Positions 18,396 to 27,349 of a DNA stretch of 64,000 nucleotides are shown piece after piece. The position numbers were made by a program, and so were the translations under genes. Numbering within the stretch: position 1 is the first letter of the stretch; each line of letters begins with the position of its first letter. This DNA is from Burkholderia sp. WSM2230 (lineage in GTDB: Bacteria; Pseudomonadota; Gammaproteobacteria; Burkholderiales; Burkholderiaceae). The DNA lies in contig NZ_AXAJ01000007.1 in assembly GCF_000472445.1 (NCBI RefSeq), positions 124,750-188,749 of the forward strand. The letters are read 5' to 3'. The notes beneath the pieces are model-generated. The model was not told where the DNA came from. It made no database searches and was given only the letters and a program-made list of their open reading frames with translations.

Positions 18396-19499
18396 GTGAG
18401 CGAAGCGAAGAATCCGTCGATAGCGGCCCCGCCTGTCGAAGTCCGCAAAGGGCAGGTTACGGAGCAACTGCCGCGCGAAGTCTTTCGCGAACGCTTCATG
18501 GCGCGCTTCTACGATCCTGCTTTCCGCCAGGAAGACGAGGCGCTGGCACGGCTCGAGGCCATCGCGTGGGACGCCTATTCGCAATCGCGCAAGTCGCCGA
18601 TAACGTCGAAGGCAGGCGCTGGCTATGCCGATCCCGACTACGACCTGTCCGTCGAATGGCGTGCCGCAAGCGAGCGCATCCAGGCTGCGCAGGCCCGGCA
18701 GCGCGATCCGGCTACCCGTTCGCGGGTGCTGATCGTGAATGCTTCGTCGCGAAACGACTATACGTGTCCGAGCGAAATGTCGAAGAGCTTCCGGCTTGCG
18801 AAGATTGCCCAAGGCGCGCTGGAGCGGCGCGCTTTCGACGTGGACTTCCTCGATCTGTCGCGCCTGAACTCCGACCGCGATCTGCATATTCACCCGTGCA
18901 AAGGGTGCGTTTCGACGGCAATGCCGCTTTGCCATTGGCCGTGCAGTTGCTATCCGAATCATTCGCTTGGCCTCGTCAACGACTGGATGAACGAGATCTA
19001 CGAGCGTTTTGCAGCCGCTCACGGCGTGATTTTTGTCACGCCGGTCTACTGGTATCAGGTGACGAGCCCGTTGAAATTGCTGATGGATCGCCTCGTTTGC
19101 GCGGACGGTGGCAATCCCGATCCGACCTCGACGCACGGTAAGAATCCCGAGGAAGCGAAGAGAATCGAGCTTGCCGGTTGGGATTATCCAAAACATCTGG
19201 CGGGCAGGGCCTATGGCGTGGTGGTACATGGCGACGTCGCCGGCATCGAGGGATCGCGCCGCGCGTTGAGCGACTGGCTGGACTGGATGGGCCTGATCGT
19301 ATCCGGTCCCAAATCGCAGCTCGATCGCTTTATCGGCTATTACGAGCCTTATGCGACGAGCCACGCGACGCTGGACCGCGACGAGGATATGCAGCAGGAA
19401 GTCGTGAACGTCGCGCAGGCGGTGGCCGAATGCGTCGATCAGATCCGCAGTGGACACAAGCAGCCAGGCGACGCGCTGCAAACGCCGCGCGCGAAATAA
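18396..19499 (+). CDS. Flavodoxin-fold NAD(P)H-dependent oxidoreductase
   Basis: A 367-residue protein with an N-terminal extension of about 105 residues, then an FMN-binding flavodoxin-like domain (RVLIVNASSRNDYTCPSEMS for phosphate binding, VIFVTPVYWYQVTSPLKLLM for the isoalloxazine loop). A Cys-rich insert (HPCKGCVSTAMPLCHWPCSC) lies between them. The start is a GTG at 18396 with no strong Shine-Dalgarno. The next gene begins 88 bases on, on the same strand, so the two may be co-transcribed. NAD(P)H-quinone reductase or FMN reductase activity is expected from the family; the Cys-rich insert is unusual. Confidence 0.75.
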   Translation: MSEAKNPSIAAPPVEVRKGQVTEQLPREVFRERFMARFYDPAFRQEDEALARLEAIAWDAYSQSRKSPITSKAGAGYADPDYDLSVEWRAASERIQAAQARQRDPATRSRVLIVNASSRNDYTCPSEMSKSFRLAKIAQGALERRAFDVDFLDLSRLNSDRDLHIHPCKGCVSTAMPLCHWPCSCYPNHSLGLVNDWMNEIYERFAAAHGVIFVTPVYWYQVTSPLKLLMDRLVCADGGNPDPTSTHGKNPEEAKRIELAGWDYPKHLAGRAYGVVVHGDVAGIEGSRRALSDWLDWMGLIVSGPKSQLDRFIGYYEPYATSHATLDRDEDMQQEVVNVAQAVAECVDQIRSGHKQPGDALQTPRAK

Positions 19500-19587
19500 G
19501 CGAGGGCGGGCAGCGCCCCCGGAGACGCTCATTGGACGCCCGGCGCAGTTTCTTTTTAACCTTTGAACGCGACATTGAAGGATCAGC

Positions 19588-20826
19588 ATGACAGACAAAA
19601 AAGCGGCTGAACGGCGCCGCCTCGGTGGCTGGCTACCGACCAACGAAGAGCATCTTGCGCGTTACCGCACCGATCTCGCGGAAAAAGCTCGCGCCCGCGC
19701 GGCACACGCGCCGCGTACAGAGGCAGTGGAACATCTCGCCGCGCTGCTGAACGGCGACCCGGTGCTTCGCATGGATATGACGCGGGCCATCAATCAGGCG
19801 CTCGATGAAGGCTACGTGCTCGGCTATTCGTCGATAGACGAGTTGATGGTGATCATCGACTATCTGATGACTTATGCGCCGCCGTTCAGCGAAACAAGCC
19901 TGATTCAGTGTCCGTTGAATGCAGTGCTCGACTGGCCGATGTGTATGCCCTCCGGCTACGCGCTTTTTCGCGATCCGGCGTTCAACCAGCGGCTCAAGCA
20001 TGTGCTCAATTGCTGGTGCGGATTCCTGAGCGGGCCGCATTCGCGAGAACATCTGAATACGTCGCCGCCAAACGGCTGGTTCTCGTCTGAGGCCGACAAG
20101 AAGATCAATTTCTCGCAGTTCTGTTGCGATAGGGACAAACCGTACTGGGGCTTTTCTTCATGGAACGACTTTTTCACGCGCCGCTTTCGCGAGGGCGCGC
20201 GACCCGTGGATCAGCCGGATAACGACAAGATCATTGTCAGCGCCTGTGAGGCGGCTCCGTACAACATCGAGACGGATGTCAAACTGACCGACAGCTTCTG
20301 GATCAAATCGCAGCCTTATTCGCTGCTGGATATGTTTTCCGCCGGCCAGCGCGAGCTCGCGCAGCGCTTTGTCGGCGGCTCTATTTACCAGTGCTTCCTG
20401 AGCGCATTCAACTACCACCGCTGGCACGCGCCGATAAGCGGCGTCATCAAAAAGGCATATGCACTGGATGGTACCTATTATTCTGACGCCGATGCGGAGG
20501 GCCGTGACCCTGGCGGTCTGAACGATTCCCAGGGCTACATCACCGCCATTGCGGCGCGCGCCGTTATCGTGATCGAAAGCGACGACCCCGCTGTCGGGCA
20601 GGTGGGCTGCATATTCGTCGGTATGGCCGATGTGTCGTCGTGCATTATCGAAGCGCTGCCGGGGCAACGCGTTGCGAAAGGCGACGAAATCGGCTTCTTC
20701 CAGTACGGCGGCTCGACGTGCTGCCTCGTGTTCGAACCGGGCGTAATCGACAGTTTCGTTCCCCAACCACCGTTCGACAATGCGCCGCCGGTCAAGGTGA
20801 AAACGCACCTGGCGACGGCGAGGTAG
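19588..20826 (+). CDS. PsiD-like pyruvoyl decarboxylase, phosphatidylserine decarboxylase family
   Basis: A 412-residue protein with an N-terminal domain of the type found before the catalytic domain in tryptophan-decarboxylase-like PSD proteins (about residues 30-180), then a PSD catalytic domain. The self-cleavage site is GGST (374-377), where Ser376 would become the pyruvoyl group. The segment SAFNYHRWHAPISGVI is conserved in the family. No membrane helix is seen, unlike many true phosphatidylserine decarboxylases. ATG 19588 has AAGGA six bases upstream. By this architecture it may decarboxylate an aromatic amino acid rather than phosphatidylserine; that is inference. Confidence 0.82.
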   Translation: MTDKKAAERRRLGGWLPTNEEHLARYRTDLAEKARARAAHAPRTEAVEHLAALLNGDPVLRMDMTRAINQALDEGYVLGYSSIDELMVIIDYLMTYAPPFSETSLIQCPLNAVLDWPMCMPSGYALFRDPAFNQRLKHVLNCWCGFLSGPHSREHLNTSPPNGWFSSEADKKINFSQFCCDRDKPYWGFSSWNDFFTRRFREGARPVDQPDNDKIIVSACEAAPYNIETDVKLTDSFWIKSQPYSLLDMFSAGQRELAQRFVGGSIYQCFLSAFNYHRWHAPISGVIKKAYALDGTYYSDADAEGRDPGGLNDSQGYITAIAARAVIVIESDDPAVGQVGCIFVGMADVSSCIIEALPGQRVAKGDEIGFFQYGGSTCCLVFEPGVIDSFVPQPPFDNAPPVKVKTHLATAR

Positions 20827-20941
20827 CGAGGCCGAACGCAATTTTCGACGGCTGCAAAGCTAAGCTGAAACGCCGCGAAGCGCGATACGCTCCGCGGCAT
20901 TCTTCTTTTACAAGCGACTTTGGAATGCAGCGGACCAGAAA

Positions 20942-21817
20942 CTATCCGGGCTGCTGTCCTGAGCCAAGATCCGCCCCCGTGACCGGGTCTGTCGCTGTGT
21001 TCGAAGCGGTTCGCGAAGCCAGCGCGCCGAGCACTTCGACATCCGCTTGCGTCACGTTGACCGACGGCAGACCGTCGCCGCCGTCCACCGCCGGTTGCGG
21101 CGCTTCGACAAACTCCCATTCCGGTCCTTCGTTCCAGGGGCCGCGTGCGTCTCCCTCTCCAGCAGACATGTTGTAGTACACGTTTGTAAATTCAGGAACG
21201 CCTGGCAATTTGCCTTGCGGGAAGTTCGGCTGGATGGAATGCAGTGCTTTCTCGAACGACTTCTGGTGAGCAATTTCGCGCGTCATCAGAAAGCCCAAGG
21301 CTTCCTTGATGCCCGGATCGTCCGTGACGTTCAGCAGGCGCTCATAGACGATCTTCGCGCGTGCTTCCGCAGCGATATTCGATCGCAGATCCGCGGTCGG
21401 CTCGCCGATCGTGTCGATGTACGCCGCTGTCCACGGCACGCCGGCGGAGTTGGTCAGCGCAGGTCCGCCGCCGTACAGCAGCGCGGTGGTGTGCGAGTCG
21501 TTGCCGCCGCCTGTCAGCGAGCGATACAGTTCCGCCTCCTGCTCGACGCCTTCGGCCAACTGGCCTTTCGCGCCCTTGTTCAACATGGCGACGATCGAGC
21601 CGATCACTTCGAGGTGACTCAGTTCTTCCGTTGCGATGTCGAACAGCAAATCCTTGCGGCCCGGGTCATCTTCAGCGACGGCCTGAGTAAAGTACCGGCA
21701 CGCCGCTGCCAGTTCGCCCTGTGGCCCGCCGAATTGCTCGAGCATCAGATTGGCAAGGCCTGGATTGGGTGCTGCGACACGCACGGTATATTGAAGTCGC
21801 TTGTTGTGAACGAACAT
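20942..21817 (-). CDS. katN: Manganese-containing (non-haem) catalase
   Basis: A 291-residue ferritin-like four-helix protein that dismutates hydrogen peroxide with a dimanganese centre. ELSHLEVIG and the helix ending REIAHQKSFEKAL carry Glu and His metal ligands; LLYGGGPALTNSAGVPW and NVYYNMSAGEGDARGPWNEG are typical KatN segments. ATG 21817 follows GGAG by five bases; the frame is open far upstream but that extension is antisense to the DUF892 gene. It is divergent from the DUF892 gene, a pairing common in stress regions. Confidence 0.93.
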   Translation of the reverse strand: MFVHNKRLQYTVRVAAPNPGLANLMLEQFGGPQGELAAACRYFTQAVAEDDPGRKDLLFDIATEELSHLEVIGSIVAMLNKGAKGQLAEGVEQEAELYRSLTGGGNDSHTTALLYGGGPALTNSAGVPWTAAYIDTIGEPTADLRSNIAAEARAKIVYERLLNVTDDPGIKEALGFLMTREIAHQKSFEKALHSIQPNFPQGKLPGVPEFTNVYYNMSAGEGDARGPWNEGPEWEFVEAPQPAVDGGDGLPSVNVTQADVEVLGALASRTASNTATDPVTGADLGSGQQPG

Positions 21818-21982
21818 GGCTTCTCCGTTGAGTATGGTTGGGGAAAGTTGGACTGCGTGACGTTCTACGCATGCGCCGTACCTGGTGCGAATGGGCACTA
21901 CCGTCTGCGCGAAACGCGCTAATCTCGCCGGGCACACCCGTTGCGCGATGCAGGGCTCCTTAACACTACTTGGGAGTTGCAC

Positions 21983-22483
21983 ATGACACAGCGAAAGACC
22001 ATCGACGATCTGTTCGTTCACATGCTCTCGGATATCTACAGTGCGGAGAAGCAATTGACCAAAGCATTGGCAAAGCTCTCGCGTGCTGCGTCCGATCCGC
22101 AACTGAGCGAGGCGTTCAGGATCCACCTGGAGGAAACGCAGGGGCAGGTGGAAAGAATCGATAAGGTTGTAGAAACGAGCGGTGTGAAGTTGAAAAGAAT
22201 GAAGTGCGTCGCAATGGAAGGCCTGATCGAAGAGGGGCAGGAACTCATCGACGAAATAGACAAAGGCCCGGTTCTCGACGCGGGCCTTGTCGCCGCCGCG
22301 CAAAAGGTCGAGCACTACGAAATTGCGGCTTACGGCAGCCTGTGCGCAATCGGTAAGCAGTTGGGTTTTACCGAGGGCGTGAATCTGCTGAAGGAAACGC
22401 TCGAAGAAGAAAAGGCAACCGACATGAAGCTCACCGAATTCGCCGAGCGGGCAGGCAACGAAAAGGCAAAGCAGCAAAAGTAA
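21983..22483 (+). CDS. Ferritin-like DUF892 protein (YciE/YciF type)
   Basis: A 166-residue all-helical protein. It begins TIDDLFVHMLSDIYSAEKQL and has the typical EHYEIAAYGSLCAIGKQLG helix, matching the YciF/YciE diiron-like stress proteins. GGGAG lies six bases before ATG 21983. It is divergent from katN across 165 bases and followed by a good terminator. YciE and YciF are known as stress-responsive proteins in enterobacteria; the molecular role is not settled. Confidence 0.9.
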   Translation: MTQRKTIDDLFVHMLSDIYSAEKQLTKALAKLSRAASDPQLSEAFRIHLEETQGQVERIDKVVETSGVKLKRMKCVAMEGLIEEGQELIDEIDKGPVLDAGLVAAAQKVEHYEIAAYGSLCAIGKQLGFTEGVNLLKETLEEEKATDMKLTEFAERAGNEKAKQQK

Positions 22484-22544
22484 CGGGGCATTCCGCCGGG
22501 TGAAAACGAGGCGGGATGAATGCAGGTGTGTTGATGTTGTCGAT

Positions 22545-22570
22545 CCCGCCCGTGACAGGGCGGGTATTTT
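22545..22570 (+). terminator. Rho-independent terminator of the DUF892 gene
   Basis: CCCGCCC (22545-22551), six-base loop GTGACA, GGGCGGG (22558-22564), then TATTTT. It lies about 60 bases past the stop. Confidence 0.75.
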
Positions 22571-22612
22571 GCGGGCCGCGCATTACGCGTCAGCCCGCAC
22601 CTGGAACATGCA

Positions 22613-23125
22613 TCAGGTTTTGTCGCCGACAGAGCGGCTTCCCACCTGGTCGAGTTTGCTTTGCAATTCCATCTTGCGCTTTGCGATCTTCTGGCCCAGT
22701 GCCTTTACGTCGAGATTGGCCTTGCGCAGTTCGGGGAAAAGCTCGCTCTCTTCTTCCTCGACGTGATGTTGCACCATTTCGCTCATTACCTTGAAGGTCG
22801 CATCGAAGCCCTTGTCGCCCGCCTTCAGCGTTTCGAATTTGCTGATCAGCGTCTTCACCAGAAAGTGTTCGACGTAGGCTTCCTCGACGTCGACCACGTC
22901 GCTTGAAGGAAGCGCTTCGCTCGCGGCTGGATAAAGCAGCTCTTCTTCGATAATGGTGTGAATGGTCAGTTCTTCGCAGGCACGTTGAGCGAGAGTTGCC
23001 TTCGCTTCCAGGTCGTCTTCTTTGGCCTGCTTGAACGCGGTAAAAAGCCGTTCCACTGCGCGATGGTCTGCGGTGAGCAGTTCCAGCGCGTCGTCTGTGT
23101 TGGGGGTCGGTTGTTTTTCTGGCAT
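22613..23125 (-). CDS. Hemerythrin-like (HHE) protein, cytoplasmic
   Basis: A 170-residue four-helix protein with the hemerythrin pattern of spaced His and Glu: LTADHRAVERLF, ELTIHTIIEEELLYP, EAYVEHFLVKTLI and EMVQHHVEEEESELFPEL. Such proteins bind a non-haem diiron centre and oxygen, or handle iron, under stress. ATG 23125 is preferred because GGAGAG precedes it by about four bases; ATG 23137 has no ribosome site. No membrane segment, unlike the second hemerythrin at 32677. Confidence 0.88.
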   Translation of the reverse strand: MPEKQPTPNTDDALELLTADHRAVERLFTAFKQAKEDDLEAKATLAQRACEELTIHTIIEEELLYPAASEALPSSDVVDVEEAYVEHFLVKTLISKFETLKAGDKGFDATFKVMSEMVQHHVEEEESELFPELRKANLDVKALGQKIAKRKMELQSKLDQVGSRSVGDKT

Positions 23126-23207
23126 GTCGCTCTCCATGTTGAACGCCGCCGCGCGGCGGCACGTATCGAGGCAAGCACCGCAAGCATTGTGCCTGTGCAA
23201 ACCCGGC

Positions 23208-23726
23208 TCAGCTTCTGCCCTTGCGCGGCGCGGCAGCGTTGACGAGCGGATTGAACGCAGCCGTGCGGGTTGGTTTCTCTGCGGACCTGTCGGCATCTTT
23301 CGCCTTCGAGGCGCCGCTTTTCCGGGTAGCTGGCGCGCCGCGCGTGCTGCCGGACAATTGTTTCGCGAGTTCGGCGCTTTCGTCGTCTTCTGCTGGTTCC
23401 TCGTTATCTTCTTCCTCTTCGGCTTCACGCGACGCGCGGCTCGTCTTTTTTGTTTTTGCCGCGCCGGCAATGTGTTCGATCACGGACAGAAACGACTTGC
23501 GGGCCGCGCGCAACGGTTCGCCTGGCAGCATCGTAAGTGTGACCACTTCGTGAATGGAGCGTCCGTCGACGGAGCGCTCGGTCGGCTCAGTGTCCCAGTC
23601 GGGGTTCGCGTTGGCGAATGCGGTTAGAAGCCGCTCGAGGACGGCGGGCGACAGCACGCCGCCGTCATACAGGCTGATGATCGCGCGTTCGGCGAGCGCG
23701 AAAGGTGTAGCCGAAGTTTTAGGCAC
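23208..23726 (-). CDS. Unknown protein with charged low-complexity tail
   Basis: A 172-residue protein. The first 85 residues look folded (ATPFALAERAIISLYDGGVL; VVTLTMLPGEPLRAARKSFL); the rest is rich in Glu, Asp, Lys, Ala and Ser, including an acidic run EAEEEEDNEE, and looks disordered. Start is GTG 23726 with GAGGAGG about eleven bases upstream. It precedes the hemerythrin gene on the same strand by about 80 bases. No recognisable domain. Confidence 0.6.
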   Translation of the reverse strand: MPKTSATPFALAERAIISLYDGGVLSPAVLERLLTAFANANPDWDTEPTERSVDGRSIHEVVTLTMLPGEPLRAARKSFLSVIEHIAGAAKTKKTSRASREAEEEEDNEEPAEDDESAELAKQLSGSTRGAPATRKSGASKAKDADRSAEKPTRTAAFNPLVNAAAPRKGRS

Positions 23727-23779
23727 CGTGCTCGCCTCCTCGCCGGTAAAGGACGCGATAGTTCAGGGGTTCACAGCGT

Positions 23780-24007
23780 TCAGACGGCCTGCCTGGCTTC
23801 ACTGCCTTTCAACTCGCCGTGACGATGAGCGTGTGTGGCCGCGTATTTGAGCTCGAAATGCGCGCCTTTGCCGCTGCGTGTCGGCGGAAAATGTTCTCCC
23901 TCCACGCATGTCACTTCGAACGTGTCTTTGCCGTCGTCACGAACGACTGCATAGATGCCGGACGTCTTGACGATCTCGCCCGGCTTGAATGAGTTATCTC
24001 CTGCCAT
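23780..24007 (-). CDS. YjzC-like small protein
   Basis: A 75-residue protein with the YjzC-like pattern: FKPGEIVKTSGIYAVV, then an acidic turn, then EGEHFPPTRSGKGAHFELKY. GGAG stands seven bases before ATG 24007. Function unknown in any organism to my knowledge. It lies just upstream of the 172-residue gene on the same strand and may be co-transcribed. Confidence 0.75.
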   Translation of the reverse strand: MAGDNSFKPGEIVKTSGIYAVVRDDGKDTFEVTCVEGEHFPPTRSGKGAHFELKYAATHAHRHGELKGSEARQAV

Positions 24008-24080
24008 TTGAAACTCCGTGAGTGAGTACACAACAAGCATTGCTATGCAACGCTTATGCCACCCATTTCCACAACGTGCG

Positions 24081-24500
24081 TCATGCGCGCTCGAAAAAGA
24101 CCCGATGCAGGCTTTCCTGTCGAGCGGAGCCCAAAGGGCCGCGTTCTTCGAACAGCACCTGGACAATTCCGCGCGTGGACACACTGACCCATGCGGAATG
24201 AATGTCTTTAGCGCGGATCCAGCGGCATCGGCGGATTTCGTGACCCGGTACCGGTTCTACATTGTCGGGAATGCGCGCGGCGAATACATAGTGGCGAGTG
24301 CGTGCGCCCCGGAACTCAAAGATGTAGTGAAGCGCCAGGTCGCTCAATTGTGTTTCTTCTACGAGTTCGCGAACTGCAGCCGCGGATATGGGTTCGCCTG
24401 CCTTGCATCGGCCCCCCGGTAGCGCCCATCTTCCATTGGCTCTCGCGACAAGCAGGATGCGATTGGCGCGCAGACACAGTACGGTGGCTCGGTGCTTCAT
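24081..24500 (-). CDS. NUDIX hydrolase
   Basis: A 139-residue NUDIX-fold protein. The NUDIX box runs from GGRCKAGEP to RELVEETQL; the last conserved Gly is Gln here, while the catalytic REL-EE glutamates are kept. It would hydrolyse a nucleoside diphosphate linked to another moiety. Start ATG 24500 opens with MKHRATVLCLRANRILLVAR, the usual first strand of the fold. It is divergent from the glucose dehydrogenase gene. Confidence 0.85.
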   Translation of the reverse strand: MKHRATVLCLRANRILLVARANGRWALPGGRCKAGEPISAAAVRELVEETQLSDLALHYIFEFRGARTRHYVFAARIPDNVEPVPGHEIRRCRWIRAKDIHSAWVSVSTRGIVQVLFEERGPLGSARQESLHRVFFERA

Positions 24501-24664
24501 GGCATATCGGCAAAGAGGTGCGAGCTTACAAAGCATGCAATATGCCTTCCCGCCGTCGGTCCGGGAACTACAAATGCTACTCGCAGGGCGGCGCCTTCCA
24601 GCTCTGTGCAGGCGGGCGATTTTTTGCAATTCAATTTGAATCATTGTCTGCAGAGGTGGCGAAT

Positions 24665-27349
24665 ATGTCGAAGCCGCATCGGTTTCCACCCGCGCTCGCG
24701 GTCCCCGCGGTCGTATTTATCATTCTCGGTTTAGCGTTGGCCGCGGGCGGCGTTCCGCTCGTCACGCTTGGCGGCTCCTGGTACTACGTGATTACGGGTA
24801 TTGCGATCGCGTTGACTGGCGTGCTGGTCAGCATTCGCCGGCGCTCAGCGCTGTGGTTGTTCGCGCTGATCCTGTTCGGCTCGACGATCTGGGCCGTGGC
24901 GGAAGCGCGCTTCGACTTCTGGCAATTGTTGCCGCGTTTGTGGGTGTGGCTCGTGCTCGCCTTGTGGCTTCTGTTGCCGCCTGTCACACACAAGCTGGTT
25001 TTCGGACCGCCGGCAGCACATCGGGAGGGTGTGGTGCCGTTGGCAGCTGCCGTGATCGTGACGGTGCTGCTCGGCATCGGCACGGCATTCAATCATCCGT
25101 ACGATCACCCCGGCACGCTTGCGTCTACGGCGGCCACTCCCAGTACGACGCTTGCCGGCGACGCAAACCGCCAGGCGGCCGACTGGATTGATTATGGAGG
25201 TTCGCCATTCGGTCAGCGCTATTCGCCGCTTACGCAAATCACGCCGGAAAATGCGGGGAAATTGAAGGTGGCGTGGCAGTTCGAAACAGGCGACAAGCCG
25301 GGTCCCGGAGACCCGACTGAGACGACTGCCGAGAATACGCCGATCAAGGTTGGCAATAAGCTGTTTCTCTGCACGCCGCACAGTATCGTGATCGCACTCG
25401 ATCCCGCGTCGGGCAAGGAGCTCTGGCGCTACGATCCGCATATTCAGAGCCCTGTCGGGTTCAAGCACTGGGAACATATGACATGCCGTGGCGTGTCTTA
25501 TCACGACGACGCGATGTATCCCGCGAATGCCACGGTTGCGGCGGCGGCTAACGCGGCGGCTGCTTCGGCTGCGGGGGCGGATACGGGCGCGAGTGCCGCA
25601 GCGAATGCGGCTTCGGGTGCGGCCTCGAGTGTGACTGCCGATGCATCGTCCAGCACGGCGGGATCGAGTACTCCAACGTCTGCTTCGGCACCTGCTGCCG
25701 GCGCAGCATCGGCGAACACCGAAGCAGGCGCAGGCGCTTCGGCCCCGCCTGTCACTGCGGCTGCGGAACCCGCGTCAGGCACGACCGCCGCCAGCGATTC
25801 TTCAACCGCCACGCAGCAGACGGCCAACGCCGCGGCGAGCGCCGAATGCCCGCGCCGCATTTTCCTGCCGACTGCCGATGCGCGCCTCATCGCACTCAAT
25901 GCGGACACAGGCCAGCCATGCGCACATTTCGGCAATAACGGTCAGATCGACCTGCGCACGAACATCGGTCCGTTCACACCCGGTGGTTATTACTCGACAT
26001 CGCCGCCCGCGGTCACGCGCGATCTCGTCATCATCAGCGGACACGTCACCGATAACGAATCGACCAACGAACCCTCGGGCGTCACTCGTGCTTTCGACGT
26101 ACATGACGGTCATCTTGTGTGGAACTGGGACGCGGGCAATCCGGATGCGATCCAGCCCATCGGCCCGAATCAGACATATGTTCGCAATTCGCCGAACATG
26201 TGGTCGGTGTTCAGCGTCGACGAAAAGCTCGGCATGGTTTATCTGCCGCTTGGCAATCAGACGCCCGACCAGTGGGGCGGCGCGCGCACGCCGGCTTCGG
26301 AAAAGGTGGGGGCGGGCGTGGTCGCGCTCGATCTCGCCAGCGGCCGGATGCGCTGGAATTATCAGTTCACGCACCATGATCTATGGGACATGGACGTGGG
26401 CGGGCAACCTTCGTTGATCGATCTGCAGACACCGGGCGGCGTGCAGCCTGCACTGATTGCGTCGACCAAGCAGGGCAGCATCTACGTGCTGAACCGCGAA
26501 ACAGGCAAGCCTATCGTCCCCATCGCGGAAGAGCCGGTGCCCCAAGGCGCGGGTACGGGCGATCACACCTCGCCGACGCAACCGTTCTCGGCACTGAACT
26601 TCAAGCCGCCGAAAGTCCGCGAGCGCGACATGTGGGGCACCAATCCTTTCGACCAGTTGTGGTGCCGCGTGAAATTCAAGTCGCTACGCTATGACGGCAT
26701 GTTCACGCCGCCTTCCGAACAGGGATCGCTTGTTTTCCCGGGCAATTTCGGGGTATTCGATTGGGGCGGCGTGGCAGTCGATCCGGTGCGGCAAATACTC
26801 ATTGCGAATCCGAGTTACATGGCCTTCACGTCGAAGCTGATACCGCGTTCACAGATTCCGTCCGATAACGGCGACAAGAAGGGCAGTGAAACGAGCGGCA
26901 TCAAGCTCGCTCGCGGCACGCCGTATGGGTTCGAGCTCAACGCGTTTCTTTCGCCGCTCGGCATTCCGTGCCAGGCGCCGCCATGGGGCTATGTGGCGGG
27001 CGTCGATCTGCGCACTAACCGCATTGCATGGGAACACAAGAACGGCACGATCCGCGATAGTGCGCCTTTGCCGATTCCGATGCCGCTCGGCGTGCCGAGT
27101 CTCGGCGGGATGATTACGACCGCCGGTGGCGTCGCATTCCTCTCGGGTACGCTCGACTACTATTTGCGCGCTTACGATGTGCGTACCGGCGACCGCTTGT
27201 GGCAGGCGCGCTTGCCTGCAGGCGGCCAGGCCACGCCAATGACATATGCGGACAGCAACGGCAAGCAGTACGTACTTGTGACCGCCGGCGGCCACGGCTC
27301 GCTGGGCACGAAGCAGGGAGACTACGTGATCGCCTACACGTTGCCCTGA
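24665..27349 (+). CDS. gcd: Membrane-bound PQQ-dependent glucose dehydrogenase
   Basis: An 894-residue inner-membrane quinoprotein that oxidises glucose to gluconolactone in the periplasm and passes electrons to ubiquinone. Residues about 10-130 hold five hydrophobic helices; the PQQ propeller begins at DWIDYGGSPFGQRYSPLTQI (about 177). Family segments include ELWRYDPHIQ, HMTCRGVSY, ECPRRIFLPTADARLIAL, FTHHDLWDMDVGGQPSL and the C-terminal TPMTYADSNGKQYVLVTAGG. A roughly 110-residue Ala/Ser/Thr-rich insert (residues about 284-394) makes it about 100 residues longer than E. coli Gcd. PQQ synthesis genes are not in this window. ATG 24665 begins where the membrane domain begins. Confidence 0.93.
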   Translation: MSKPHRFPPALAVPAVVFIILGLALAAGGVPLVTLGGSWYYVITGIAIALTGVLVSIRRRSALWLFALILFGSTIWAVAEARFDFWQLLPRLWVWLVLALWLLLPPVTHKLVFGPPAAHREGVVPLAAAVIVTVLLGIGTAFNHPYDHPGTLASTAATPSTTLAGDANRQAADWIDYGGSPFGQRYSPLTQITPENAGKLKVAWQFETGDKPGPGDPTETTAENTPIKVGNKLFLCTPHSIVIALDPASGKELWRYDPHIQSPVGFKHWEHMTCRGVSYHDDAMYPANATVAAAANAAAASAAGADTGASAAANAASGAASSVTADASSSTAGSSTPTSASAPAAGAASANTEAGAGASAPPVTAAAEPASGTTAASDSSTATQQTANAAASAECPRRIFLPTADARLIALNADTGQPCAHFGNNGQIDLRTNIGPFTPGGYYSTSPPAVTRDLVIISGHVTDNESTNEPSGVTRAFDVHDGHLVWNWDAGNPDAIQPIGPNQTYVRNSPNMWSVFSVDEKLGMVYLPLGNQTPDQWGGARTPASEKVGAGVVALDLASGRMRWNYQFTHHDLWDMDVGGQPSLIDLQTPGGVQPALIASTKQGSIYVLNRETGKPIVPIAEEPVPQGAGTGDHTSPTQPFSALNFKPPKVRERDMWGTNPFDQLWCRVKFKSLRYDGMFTPPSEQGSLVFPGNFGVFDWGGVAVDPVRQILIANPSYMAFTSKLIPRSQIPSDNGDKKGSETSGIKLARGTPYGFELNAFLSPLGIPCQAPPWGYVAGVDLRTNRIAWEHKNGTIRDSAPLPIPMPLGVPSLGGMITTAGGVAFLSGTLDYYLRAYDVRTGDRLWQARLPAGGQATPMTYADSNGKQYVLVTAGGHGSLGTKQGDYVIAYTLP
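25515..25847 (+). other. Sequence encoding Ala/Ser/Thr-rich insert in Gcd
   Basis: About 110 in-frame codons, overwhelmingly Ala, Ser, Thr, Gly and Pro, between the conserved CRGVSYHDD and ECPRRIFLP segments of the propeller. It contains no Trp, Phe or Leu, and the frame is uninterrupted. It reads as a disordered linker inserted in a surface loop, facing the periplasm. Confidence 0.8.

Noticed and set aside
20942..22477. 511-residue version of the Mn-catalase
   Set aside because: The extra 220 residues read antisense to the DUF892 gene. The catalase family begins at the ATG at 21817, which has its own ribosome site.
23145..23160. Perfect palindrome GCCGCCGCGCGGCGGC upstream of the hemerythrin gene
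   Set aside because: Pure GC repeats of this kind arise easily in GC-rich DNA; no T tract and no clear regulatory position.
25501..25935. Ala/Val-rich 144-residue frame antisense to gcd
   Set aside because: It is the mirror of the Ala/Ser/Thr-rich insert; its apparent hydrophobicity comes from the repeat composition.
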